The translations under genes were made by a program, and so were the position numbers. From Desulfuromonadaceae bacterium (lineage in GTDB: Bacteria; Desulfobacterota; Desulfuromonadia; Geobacterales; Pseudopelobacteraceae), in assembly GCA_028687585.1 (NCBI GenBank), contig JAQTZV010000015.1, forward strand, positions 62,001 through 126,000: a stretch of DNA of 64,000 nucleotides, read 5' to 3'. The notes under the pieces are model-generated. The model was not told the origin of the DNA, did no database searches, and worked only from the letters and a program-made list of their open reading frames with translations. This document shows, one piece after another, positions 47,876 through 54,322 of this stretch. The number at the start of each line of letters is the position of its first letter. The stretch's first letter is position 1.

Positions 47876-48385
47876 TCAAAAGATCGGATAAGCCTTCGCT
47901 ATTACCCTTGATTTTTCCAGCAGGCCAAAGTAGCGGGAGTCGTAGCTGTCTTTGTGTTGTCCCATGACAAACATGAAACCGGCGGGAATATCACCGTTAT
48001 AAAAAAACTTCGGGAGTGGAACCCCTTTAAGAGAACGATCCTTGGCTGTAACCAGATATTCTCCGTTACAGTAAAAGTTCTTGTTTTCGTCGACGGTCAG
48101 TGTTTCGCCCTCATCGCAACCGATAATTTTCATCATATCTTCGTTCTTTTTACCCAGGATATTGGCAATGGTTTCGTTCCGGTACGTAAAGAGCACATAA
48201 TCTCCATGTCCTACGTGATCCGGATTGTGGTTAATCCAGAAGACTCGCTTGGTCAGTGATGGAGTAATGGTCACGCTTATTTTGTAGGGAAGTGCCGTTC
48301 CAACTGCCAGAAGAGATATGATCAGGATCCAAAAGCGCGAACTTTTGAAGAGCCTGTTTGCTTCAAGGCTTGATAGTTTCAACAT
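47876..48385 (-). CDS. traF: TraF-type conjugation signal peptidase (S26)
   Basis: A 169-aa membrane-anchored serine peptidase. One N-terminal helix (FWILIISLLAVGTALPY) is followed by the catalytic serine in ITPSLTKRVFW near residue 42. A lysine in MMKIIGCDEGE near 85 is the likely general base, and the S26 box GDIPAGFMFVMGQHKDSYDSRYFG lies near 133. It matures pilin or other exported transfer proteins. ATG 48385 is chosen; ATG 48400 is also possible. It overlaps the trbI-like gene by 23 bases. Confidence 0.85.
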   Translation of the reverse strand: MLKLSSLEANRLFKSSRFWILIISLLAVGTALPYKISVTITPSLTKRVFWINHNPDHVGHGDYVLFTYRNETIANILGKKNEDMMKIIGCDEGETLTVDENKNFYCNGEYLVTAKDRSLKGVPLPKFFYNGDIPAGFMFVMGQHKDSYDSRYFGLLEKSRVIAKAYPIF

Positions 48386-48743
48386 TACGCACCACCGCAT
48401 CTCCCATAATGACGACCCTGTTTTTTGGGATGGCTATCACAACATTTTCCAGGTGATCAAAGCTTCTTCTCAGTTCTTCGTCAGTCAATTTCCCTGCCAT
48501 GTAGTTGTCTCGTTGTTGAGCTATGTACCCCTTGATATCTACCGCTACTATTTTCTGGGCATACCAACGATCATATGAATAGACAGAGGCAAATGAGGTT
48601 ATGAGGGCAACCAAAAGACAGATACAGACGACTACAGGAATACCCATTCCTTCTTGGTTGTCAGATTTTATGGCAGCTTGTGGAGTCTTGTTATTGGCAG
48701 GTAGTTCTGAGGTATCGACGTCTTCCGTGGAATCTATTCCCAT
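48363..48743 (-). CDS. trbI: F-type conjugation protein TrbI
   Basis: A 126-aa inner-membrane protein with a cytosolic N-terminus, one membrane helix (VVVCICLLVALITSFASVY near residue 37) and a periplasmic tail. The tail (KIVAVDIKGYIAQQRDNYMAG then RVVIMGDAVV) fits TrbI of F-type systems, which affects pilus length and retraction. Length matches F TrbI (128 aa). CGGAG lies before ATG 48743. It is the first gene of the minus-strand transfer run in this window. Confidence 0.72.
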   Translation of the reverse strand: MGIDSTEDVDTSELPANNKTPQAAIKSDNQEGMGIPVVVCICLLVALITSFASVYSYDRWYAQKIVAVDIKGYIAQQRDNYMAGKLTDEELRRSFDHLENVVIAIPKNRVVIMGDAVVRNVETIKP

Positions 48744-48842
48744 GTTGTCTCCGTGAAATATTAGTTCGACCGCAAAAAAAGGGTCTTACTTATATATCTG
48801 GATGGGGGGGAAGGTGACGCAGGACAAGCGAAGTATATTACC

Positions 48843-48930
48843 CGGATTATGTGTTGTATTTTCTCGGATTATCTATTGCAATTTCTCGGATTTTATATTT
48901 ACAAAATGCGGATTATTACGTATGGTTTCG
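48843..48930 (+). repeat. four 22-bp direct repeats upstream of the ATPase gene
   Basis: CGGATT occurs at 48843, 48865, 48887 and 48909, spaced by exactly 22 bases, two turns of the helix. Units 1 and 2 agree at 18 of 22 positions; units 3 and 4 keep the core only. The array ends three bases before the ribosome site of the gene at 48946. It has the form of a multi-site operator or iteron set with binding sites on one DNA face. Confidence 0.82.
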
Positions 48931-48945
48931 TAGAGGAGAATATAG

Positions 48946-50196
48946 ATGATATTTTTTAAACGACATATCAAAGAGCGGTTGATAGAGCTGCTAAAAGATT
49001 TCCGCATCGTCTACCTGACTGGACCAAGACAATCGGGGAAAAGCACACTTGTGAGAGAAGTAGCTAACACTCTCGGGATGAGTTATTACACGCTTGATGA
49101 CTCCGCTCTGGCGGCATCTGCAGAAAGCGACCCTCAGGGAATGCTTGCTTCACTTCCTAAGCCTCTTGTGCTCGATGAATTTCAGATGGTTCCAAAGCTG
49201 ATTGGCGCAATAAAGATGATTTCAGATTCAGCCAACGGTCAAAAAGGTATATTTCTGCTAACGGGATCTTCAGATGTTTTTCGTTCAGCTCAGGCTCAGG
49301 AAGCTCTACCCGGTCATATGGCACGTTTGGAGTTGTATCCACTGTCACATTCAGAACGGCACGGAGAGTCTTTGAATACGATAGATTGGCTTATCAGGGG
49401 TACGTTCGAGCATTCGATGCTGAAACCGTTGGATAGGAAGAAGTTGGGGGAACTCCTCATAGAGGGCGGTTATCCTGAAGTCATTACCAAAAGCCCGCGA
49501 TCACGAAACATCTGGTTTAACTCATATACTGAAGGGCGCTTGTTTAAAGATTTTGAAGTCATGCATCAGGTAAAGGGTGATTATCACACAAAACTGTCTG
49601 CGCTTATTCGCAATTTGGCCGGAATGACCGGCAATTTGATCAAATACGCGAATATAGCGAATGACCTCACTCAGGATGATAAAACTGTCAAACGGTATAT
49701 AGAAATTCTTGAGCTCATGTTTATTATTCGCAGAATACACCCTTATGTTCGTAATAGTTCCAAAAGAGCCGTTGTCGGAATGCCCAAGCTTCATTTCATC
49801 GATACTGGTTTGGCTTGTCATCTTCTGGGGCTAAAACAGCCTGAAGCAATTCACCTTTCACAGTTTTTCGGCGGTCTTGTTGAAAATTTTGTCTATTGCG
49901 AGCTACTGAAACATGCCACCTGGGCTGAAGAAGATGTAAGCTTCTACCACTTTAGGGACACATCACGTCATGAACTGGATCTTGTTATTGAGAGAAGTGA
50001 CGGATCCGTAATCGGTATTGAAATTAAGGCGTCCATGTCGGTTAAGCAGGAAGATTTTTCAGGTCTTACAGTTTTTGCAGAGTATGCAAAAGAGAAGTTT
50101 CTCCACGGAGTGCTATTTTATTCAGGTGATAAAGTACTACCATTCAAGATCAATAATAGAATTTTCCACGCACTACCAATATCATCCCTCCTATAA
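48946..50196 (+). CDS. AAA_14/DUF4143-family ATPase
   Basis: A 416-aa P-loop protein. Walker A GPRQSGKST is at residues 26-34, Walker B PLVLDEFQM near 74 and a sensor-like LLTGSSD near 103. The C-terminal DUF4143 domain has a PD-(D/E)XK-like core (RHELDLVIE near 345, IGIEIKAS near 358). GAGGAG precedes ATG 48946. These proteins are widespread with unclear roles; some are linked to mobile elements or toxin-like functions. It stands alone on the plus strand between minus-strand operons, behind a 22-bp repeat array that may autoregulate it. Confidence 0.85.
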   Translation: MIFFKRHIKERLIELLKDFRIVYLTGPRQSGKSTLVREVANTLGMSYYTLDDSALAASAESDPQGMLASLPKPLVLDEFQMVPKLIGAIKMISDSANGQKGIFLLTGSSDVFRSAQAQEALPGHMARLELYPLSHSERHGESLNTIDWLIRGTFEHSMLKPLDRKKLGELLIEGGYPEVITKSPRSRNIWFNSYTEGRLFKDFEVMHQVKGDYHTKLSALIRNLAGMTGNLIKYANIANDLTQDDKTVKRYIEILELMFIIRRIHPYVRNSSKRAVVGMPKLHFIDTGLACHLLGLKQPEAIHLSQFFGGLVENFVYCELLKHATWAEEDVSFYHFRDTSRHELDLVIERSDGSVIGIEIKASMSVKQEDFSGLTVFAEYAKEKFLHGVLFYSGDKVLPFKINNRIFHALPISSLL

Positions 50197-50225
50197 TCAT
50201 ATTGATTTCCGGCAAAGAAATAGAG

Positions 50226-50257
50226 AAAAGGCGACCTGTTATCGAGGCCGCCTCTTT
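50226..50257. terminator. bidirectional terminator between converging genes
   Basis: AAAAGGCGACC and GGCCGCCTCTTT form an imperfect GC-rich stem flanked by A and T runs. It lies between the plus-strand ATPase gene and the minus-strand accessory operon. Confidence 0.65.
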
Positions 50258-50308
50258 CCGAAGGGTATGGGTATACCGCTTCGAAGATCTAATTTTGCTT
50301 TGCGACTG

Positions 50309-50497
50309 CTATTCGCCAAGAATCAGGCGAACGTAGTTGCTTGCTTTGGTTTCTGCACCACGCCGTGAATACTCAACTCCAAAGTTGTTATATGGCGCAC
50401 CACGGAGCATCGGTTCTACTCTCCATCGGTACAGATAACCAGCAACCTCTTCAATAGTTACATGTGGCCAGGACATTTCATCGTAGTAGTGGGTCAT
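50309..50497 (-). CDS. small protein, 62 aa
   Basis: A 62-aa product (MTHYYDEMSWPHVTIEEVAGYLYRWRVEPML...) rich in aromatic and basic residues. Its ATG overlaps the stop of the preceding small gene (ATGA), so it is translationally coupled. No domain is recognised. It is the last gene of the long minus-strand operon. Confidence 0.6.
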   Translation of the reverse strand: MTHYYDEMSWPHVTIEEVAGYLYRWRVEPMLRGAPYNNFGVEYSRRGAETKASNYVRLILGE

Positions 50498-50628
50498 CGC
50501 ATTGTTCTCCCTGATGCTGTAAAGATGTCGATTACTTCGACGCAGCTTGTACAGTTGAAGAAAGCTCTTTCAAACTCATCCCACGACAAAGTGAACTCCC
50601 TACCGTTGATACGAACTTTTACTGACAT
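50494..50628 (-). CDS. very small protein, 44 aa
   Basis: A 44-aa product starting MSVKVRINGREFTLSWDEFE, with AGAGGAG before ATG 50628. The strand-helix pattern and the downstream ATGA overlap support it as real. Two cysteines lie near the C-terminus (NCTSC). Function is unknown. Confidence 0.6.
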   Translation of the reverse strand: MSVKVRINGREFTLSWDEFERAFFNCTSCVEVIDIFTASGRTMR

Positions 50629-50660
50629 GATATTCTCCTCTCTCACATTAATTTGGAAAA

Positions 50661-50718
50661 CCCAAAGGGCCCCCTTCAATCACCGCGCTGGTTCGGTGAC
50701 TCAAAGGAGCCCTTTGGG
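50661..50718 (-). terminator. terminator or attenuator hairpin before the 44-aa gene
   Basis: In the minus-strand transcript CCCAAAGGGC (50718-50709) pairs with GCCCTTTGGG (50670-50661), followed by TTTT. An inner stem CACCG/CGGTG lies in the loop. It precedes the 44-aa gene and may reduce read-through. Confidence 0.7.
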
Positions 50719-50736
50719 CTGTTGAGAGGAGATAAT

Positions 50737-50766
50737 GGGGTGAGAGAAAACGTCTCTTCTCACCCC
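50737..50766 (-). promoter_or_regulatory. leader hairpin J, upstream of the 44-aa gene
   Basis: GGGGTGAGA (50737-50745) pairs with TCTCACCCC (50758-50766). It directly follows the lipoprotein gene stop and matches the position of the other leader hairpins in this operon, though its loop lacks the inner C/G stem. Confidence 0.5.
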
Positions 50767-50772
50767 ACGGCT

Positions 50773-51006
50773 CTATTTTATCGCCTCCGGTTTTTCAACC
50801 GATGGCTGTTCACAGTCCTGGCAAACGACTTCATCGTTTGTTACGAGGCGACCTACCTTGCCAACCATATTCACAAGCCCCATAGGAGCTGCTAAAAAGC
50901 CGGAAACTCGTGTCTGTTCCTCGAAATTCACCCAACTGCTGTGAGAACAGCCTGTTATGGTGAAACCAGTAGTTGCAATCCAGAGTATCATGACAATTCG
51001 TATCAT
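50773..51006 (-). CDS. small predicted lipoprotein, 77 aa
   Basis: A 77-aa lipoprotein with signal MIRIVMILWIATTGFTITGC and lipobox ITGC at residues 17-20. The mature part includes a hydrophobic GFLAAPMGLVNMVGKVG segment and a C-terminal CQDC pair. AAAAGGAG precedes ATG 51006; longer frames run through the leader hairpin and are rejected. It resembles small entry-exclusion or lysis-type lipoproteins of plasmids in size only. Confidence 0.7.
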   Translation of the reverse strand: MIRIVMILWIATTGFTITGCSHSSWVNFEEQTRVSGFLAAPMGLVNMVGKVGRLVTNDEVVCQDCEQPSVEKPEAIK

Positions 51007-51025
51007 CTTGTTTCTCCTTTTCAGG

Positions 51026-51049
51026 CACACCCATCCCCGTAGGGGTGTG
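51026..51049 (-). promoter_or_regulatory. leader hairpin I, upstream of the lipoprotein gene
   Basis: CACACCC (51026-51032) pairs with GGGTGTG (51043-51049), with an inner CCCC/GGGG alternative. A second short inverted pair (ACC.../GGT) lies just beyond. It sits between the CHC2 gene stop and the lipoprotein ribosome site. Confidence 0.6.
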
Positions 51050-51100
51050 GTAAAAACCATCCCCCTGCGGTAGGGATTGCTCACAAAGGAGCGTTACTAT

Positions 51101-51616
51101 CTATTGGAGTGCCAACACTGCATCACGAAAGCTGACTTTTTCCGCATCCATCATTGCACTGATAGGGTCCCACGATCGGTTACAGACAAAACAGTGAACG
51201 TGGTTATCGTACAAAGACATGGAGGGATTACTGTCCTTGTGAAACGGGCAACAGGTAGTTTTTCTCCCTGAGGTAAAAGCAACAATCCGTGTAATGGGAT
51301 GTTGACGAGCGTGCTCAATCATCTCATCAGTGTTTGCATTGTTGGTTTCAGGTTCCTTTTTCCCGTTGATATGCTTCAACAGCTGCGATGACTCCCGTTT
51401 CAAGGGATGCAGCTCACTCTTAACCTCTTTAATTCGAGCAGAGAGTAATGCTCTTTCAAGCGGATCCTCGTTTTGCCCCAATTCCTTGGTGGAAAGCCTT
51501 ATTTCGCGCTCCTTCTCTTTGATTTGCGGTTGCAGGAATGCCAGACGTCGCATGATCGCGTAGCGTTCAGATACGCCAATTTCCTGTGCCGCTTTTATGG
51601 TTGTTTGCAGCGTCAT
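51101..51616 (-). CDS. CHC2 zinc-finger protein, primase-like
   Basis: A 171-aa protein. The N-terminal 90 residues are basic and coiled-coil. The C-terminus has a CHC2 zinc finger of DnaG type: TTCCPFHKDSNPSMSLY near residue 120 and HCFVCNRSWDPISAMM near 141. This finger binds single-stranded DNA in primases. The catalytic TOPRIM domain is absent, so it could be a primase accessory or a regulator. AAGGAGG precedes ATG 51616, which overlaps the yfbR-like stop. Confidence 0.82.
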   Translation of the reverse strand: MTLQTTIKAAQEIGVSERYAIMRRLAFLQPQIKEKEREIRLSTKELGQNEDPLERALLSARIKEVKSELHPLKRESSQLLKHINGKKEPETNNANTDEMIEHARQHPITRIVAFTSGRKTTCCPFHKDSNPSMSLYDNHVHCFVCNRSWDPISAMMDAEKVSFRDAVLALQ

Positions 51617-52230
51617 TCGAGACCTCCTTCGAGAAGCCAGGCTCCGTTACCTTCAATCAGCTCATCCAAAGACATCGGACGATCTGACATGAAGTTTTCC
51701 ATGAAGTATTTCACTTCAGGAAGGTCTGATAGTTTCAGAACCTCCAGGAGTCTTGCAGATGCCGGAGCAAATTCAGGGTTTCCAAAGGCCAGTTCTTCTT
51801 GGCATTTCTGAAGAGCTGCAATCCTGTCTGCTGCCTTGATGACATCCTTGTACACGGGAGGAATCGTAAAAACGGCTCGATATACCGGCTGCAATTTGTC
51901 AGGGAGCGATCCCACCATTTTGTTAATGGCAAGTCCCTCCAACTGATTAACAATGGATTTGACGACTCCGCCACCGAAAAACTTGATCGGTGTCGGTATA
52001 TCACCCGTAAACACCTCTGCAGTGTCATGGTACAAGGCATACACGGCAGCCATATTGGGATCCAATGTGCCACTAAAATAGACGTTACGAATAGTCGCCA
52101 ACGCATGAGCTAAAACAGCTACGTCAAAGCTGTGCTGTTTCAGATCTTCCTGTCTGATATTTCGCATTAACGACCAGCGAACGATTTGACCCATGCGGGC
52201 TATGAATTCAAAAAACTTGTATATTTTCAT
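51613..52230 (-). CDS. YfbR-like 5'-deoxynucleotidase (HD domain)
   Basis: A 205-aa HD-domain phosphohydrolase. It starts MKIYKFFEFIARMGQIVRWSLM, has the QHSFDVAVLAH segment near residue 37 and HDTAEVFTGDIPTP near 67, and DRIAAL near 140. Length matches E. coli YfbR (199 aa), which removes phosphate from deoxynucleoside monophosphates. ATG 52230 has GGAGAG upstream. On a mobile element it may tune dNTP pools during transfer. Confidence 0.85.
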   Translation of the reverse strand: MKIYKFFEFIARMGQIVRWSLMRNIRQEDLKQHSFDVAVLAHALATIRNVYFSGTLDPNMAAVYALYHDTAEVFTGDIPTPIKFFGGGVVKSIVNQLEGLAINKMVGSLPDKLQPVYRAVFTIPPVYKDVIKAADRIAALQKCQEELAFGNPEFAPASARLLEVLKLSDLPEVKYFMENFMSDRPMSLDELIEGNGAWLLEGGLE

Positions 52231-52245
52231 GTTGCGGCTCTCCAT

Positions 52246-52295
52246 ACACGACTCCCCCATCCGGGAGTGTGGTTATTTCCCCGGCGCCATGGCGC
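52246..52295 (-). promoter_or_regulatory. leader hairpin H with adjacent palindrome
   Basis: ACACGACTCCC (52246-52256) pairs with GGGAGTGT (52263-52270) with one bulge. A perfect 12-bp palindrome GCGCCATGGCGC lies at 52284-52295. Both precede the yfbR-like gene. Confidence 0.6.
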
Positions 52296-52326
52296 ACTTT
52301 TATGGTGATGGCGGGATTGGTTGGAG

Positions 52327-52437
52327 TTACTCGATACTGCACAGATTACCGTAGACCAGAATTCCCGTGCGAACAGCCAAAGCCTTGGCGAACTCAATCG
52401 TCTGGGACTTTGTATTAAAGTCGCATATACCCTTCAT
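52327..52437 (-). CDS. possible very small protein, 36 aa
   Basis: ATG 52437 lies eight bases after the preceding gene's stop and encodes 36 residues, MKGICDFNTKSQTIEFAKAL onward. The purine stretch AGAGAGGA abuts the ATG, which is close for a ribosome site. Without it this segment would be an unusually long gap for the operon. Support is modest. Confidence 0.4.
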   Translation of the reverse strand: MKGICDFNTKSQTIEFAKALAVRTGILVYGNLCSIE

Positions 52438-52445
52438 TCCTCTCT

Positions 52446-52967
52446 TTAGCCACACAATCGTTCATCCCAGCAGCATTCGCCGATGTAATGGGCGTAGCCG
52501 TCGCTCTGGTAGAAGATGCGCGAGGAGGAAAGCGGAATCATGTCCCCGCAGCCGATACACTTGACGGCCCGTTCAATAGGACAGTCGGCTACCGTCAGTT
52601 CCCGGATGAAGGTCTCATCGCAGCTCTGACAGTCGAATATCTCACGGTCGATCCCCAACAGGGTGTCGGTTCGAGAGACTTCCAGAAAACAGCCGCATAC
52701 TGGGCAGACAAGGTTATTCGGCGTGCCGTTTTCGGCATCCCATTCATGTTTGTAATTATTGCGGGCGACGCGGAGGTTCTCCTCAAAATCAATCTCCATC
52801 CGCTTGCAGAAGTGCATCAGATCTGCGAGCAGGTCCTTGACATCATCTTCATCGCCATCGAAATCCCGTCCTTCAAGAGTCAGGCAGTAGGCCTGCATAA
52901 CCGTGTCGATCCTTCCGGCACGTTCCTCGTTGGTAGGCTCGTCTGTTGTTTGCTCAAAAGGGATCAT
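52446..52967 (-). CDS. cysteine-rich zinc-binding protein, 173 aa
   Basis: A 173-aa protein with an acidic N-terminus (about residues 1-60) and several cysteine pairs: CPVCGC near residue 88, CQSC near 113, CIGCG near 137 and a final CCWDERLC. They suggest two zinc knuckles. GGGGG lies before ATG 52967. It overlaps no neighbour and is one base from the next gene. Function unknown; zinc ribbons of this kind often accompany DNA-metabolism proteins on plasmids. Confidence 0.65.
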   Translation of the reverse strand: MIPFEQTTDEPTNEERAGRIDTVMQAYCLTLEGRDFDGDEDDVKDLLADLMHFCKRMEIDFEENLRVARNNYKHEWDAENGTPNNLVCPVCGCFLEVSRTDTLLGIDREIFDCQSCDETFIRELTVADCPIERAVKCIGCGDMIPLSSSRIFYQSDGYAHYIGECCWDERLCG

Positions 52968-52968
52968 G

Positions 52969-53517
52969 TCACCACCCCCTTGAATTCATCTGATTAAGAA
53001 CCATTCCAAGATCGATTCCGGACTCGGTGATCTTCTCGATGTGTCCAACAGCATGTGCAATGTTGCCGCTGCTTTGAATTGGTCCATCCGTCCGTGGTCC
53101 GGTATCACCGGATTTCACTTCACTGATCCTCTCTTCCAGCCATTGGCTGGTAAAGCAGTACTGGATGTCATCAGCGGTTATAAATACTGTTCCGCCGCCA
53201 AAGCCATCCGGTCGCATCCGCGAGCAAGTGTAGGCACTTTCCTTGGAGATCCAGGGGAGTTCACCGTTGGAACGGCAAATGATCTCCTGCAACCTGGCGA
53301 AAAGCTCGTCCTCGCCAAGCTCGATCTCCTTGCCTTCAGATTCATCCGAGTTGAGGAAGCCGTTACAGCACCACTCCTCTGCGTAGAGGTAGAACTTGTC
53401 CTCACCGTCAGTTTCAAAGGTGATGCTGAACGCCTCGATAATGCGCCGGTCCTCGTCATTGATCAGATGTTTGGGAATGGAAGGTTGGAAAACTGATTGG
53501 TTCATGTAGTCGGCCAT
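52969..53517 (-). CDS. protein of unknown function, 182 aa
   Basis: A 182-aa acidic protein. ATG 53517 follows AAGGAGAC; the longer frame upstream runs through a leader hairpin and is rejected. The sequence mixes strands and helices (FSITFETDGEDKFYLYAEEW, then SQWLEERISEV). No known motif is seen. It is in the middle of the minus-strand operon. Confidence 0.65.
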   Translation of the reverse strand: MADYMNQSVFQPSIPKHLINDEDRRIIEAFSITFETDGEDKFYLYAEEWCCNGFLNSDESEGKEIELGEDELFARLQEIICRSNGELPWISKESAYTCSRMRPDGFGGGTVFITADDIQYCFTSQWLEERISEVKSGDTGPRTDGPIQSSGNIAHAVGHIEKITESGIDLGMVLNQMNSRGW

Positions 53518-53542
53518 GTTTTGTCTCCTTGGTTTGATGGTG

Positions 53543-53590
53543 CGGGGAGACAAACCCCCTATGGGGAGAGAGTCTCCCCGATTGGGTTGG
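53543..53590 (-). promoter_or_regulatory. leader hairpin G, nested two-tier stem
   Basis: CGGGGAGAC (53543-53551) pairs perfectly with GTCTCCCCG (53572-53580). An inner CCCC/GGGG stem lies at 53555-53566. The transcript-sense 5' flank reads AACCCAAT, shared in form with leaders B, C and F. It precedes the 182-aa gene. Confidence 0.8.
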
Positions 53591-53600
53591 CGATTATTGG

Positions 53601-53813
53601 TCAGGAAATCCTTCTGATAGTGCCACCTTTGTCGGTGTACCAACCTGATGGAACCTTGAACCCGCAACTGATGACGAACATCATGTCCGGGTTATGATAG
53701 TTGCGAACCAGGTAGTAGCCGCGACCTTTGGTGTCAAAGGCTTCATAGGCGGCCATACCGTCGGGTTCGTTTGCGGGCTGCCAATCAAGGGAACTCAAAT
53801 CCTTCCCTCTCAT
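53601..53813 (-). CDS. small protein, 70 aa
   Basis: A 70-aa product (MRGKDLSSLDWQPANEPDGM...) ending GTIRRIS. AAGGAG lies about ten bases before ATG 53813, which overlaps the stop of the preceding gene (ATGA). A strand-rich middle (RGYYLVRNYHNPDMMFVISCG) suggests a small beta fold. Function unknown. Confidence 0.65.
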   Translation of the reverse strand: MRGKDLSSLDWQPANEPDGMAAYEAFDTKGRGYYLVRNYHNPDMMFVISCGFKVPSGWYTDKGGTIRRIS

Positions 53814-54244
53814 GGCGCATCTCCTTGCCCGGCCGCATCTGTGCAAGTTTCACGCTTGTCATGAACGTCCGGCATGCCGAAAACTGCAAGCGGCACTGTG
53901 TCGGTTTCCCAACGAATATCGGTGTGTTTGTAAAGTCCCGACCAGAAGAAATCGCTATCGGTTACGTTCAGAGTATTGCACTCTATCCGTCCCACGAATT
54001 CCTTCAATCTCACCTTGCCGTTGTCGGGTTCGGCGTCCCAGTCAGCCGTCATGAAGTTACAGACATAGTTGAACTCGGATATTCTGTAGGCCTTCATTTG
54101 CTTGACAACTACCGAGAGTTTTTTGATCCGCTCGATGGTGGCAGCGTCAAGGTCAATAATGGCGTAGTCCGCATTGTCGGAGAAAAACTCGCTGTTATCG
54201 TGAACGGGAATGATGAGTCGTTTGGCTGGTGTCGTTTCTGTCAT
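53810..54244 (-). CDS. protein of unknown function, 144 aa
   Basis: A 144-aa protein with AAGGAG before ATG 54244. It begins MTETTPAKRLIIPVHDNSEFF and includes AIIDLDAATIERIKKL, a helix common in small plasmid proteins. No catalytic or metal motif is visible. It is coupled to the 70-aa gene by ATGA overlap and preceded by a nested leader hairpin. Confidence 0.65.
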   Translation of the reverse strand: MTETTPAKRLIIPVHDNSEFFSDNADYAIIDLDAATIERIKKLSVVVKQMKAYRISEFNYVCNFMTADWDAEPDNGKVRLKEFVGRIECNTLNVTDSDFFWSGLYKHTDIRWETDTVPLAVFGMPDVHDKRETCTDAAGQGDAP

Positions 54245-54264
54245 GGTCAGTATCTCCTTATGGT

Positions 54265-54312
54265 GCGGAGACGGACCAACCCTTACGGGGCTGTCTGTCC
54301 CCGCATGGGTTA
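54265..54312 (-). promoter_or_regulatory. leader hairpin F, nested two-tier stem
   Basis: GCGGAGACGGAC (54265-54276) pairs with GTCTGTCCCCGC (54293-54304). In the transcript one G-U pair and one mismatch occur, where leader G has Watson-Crick pairs. An inner CCC/GGG stem follows, and the 5' flank is AACCCATGC. Confidence 0.8.
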
Positions 54313-54322
54313 ATGAATGATG

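Noticed and set aside
48843..48930. CRISPR array
   Set aside because: The repeats are only 22 bp end to end with no spacers between them, and no cas genes are present.
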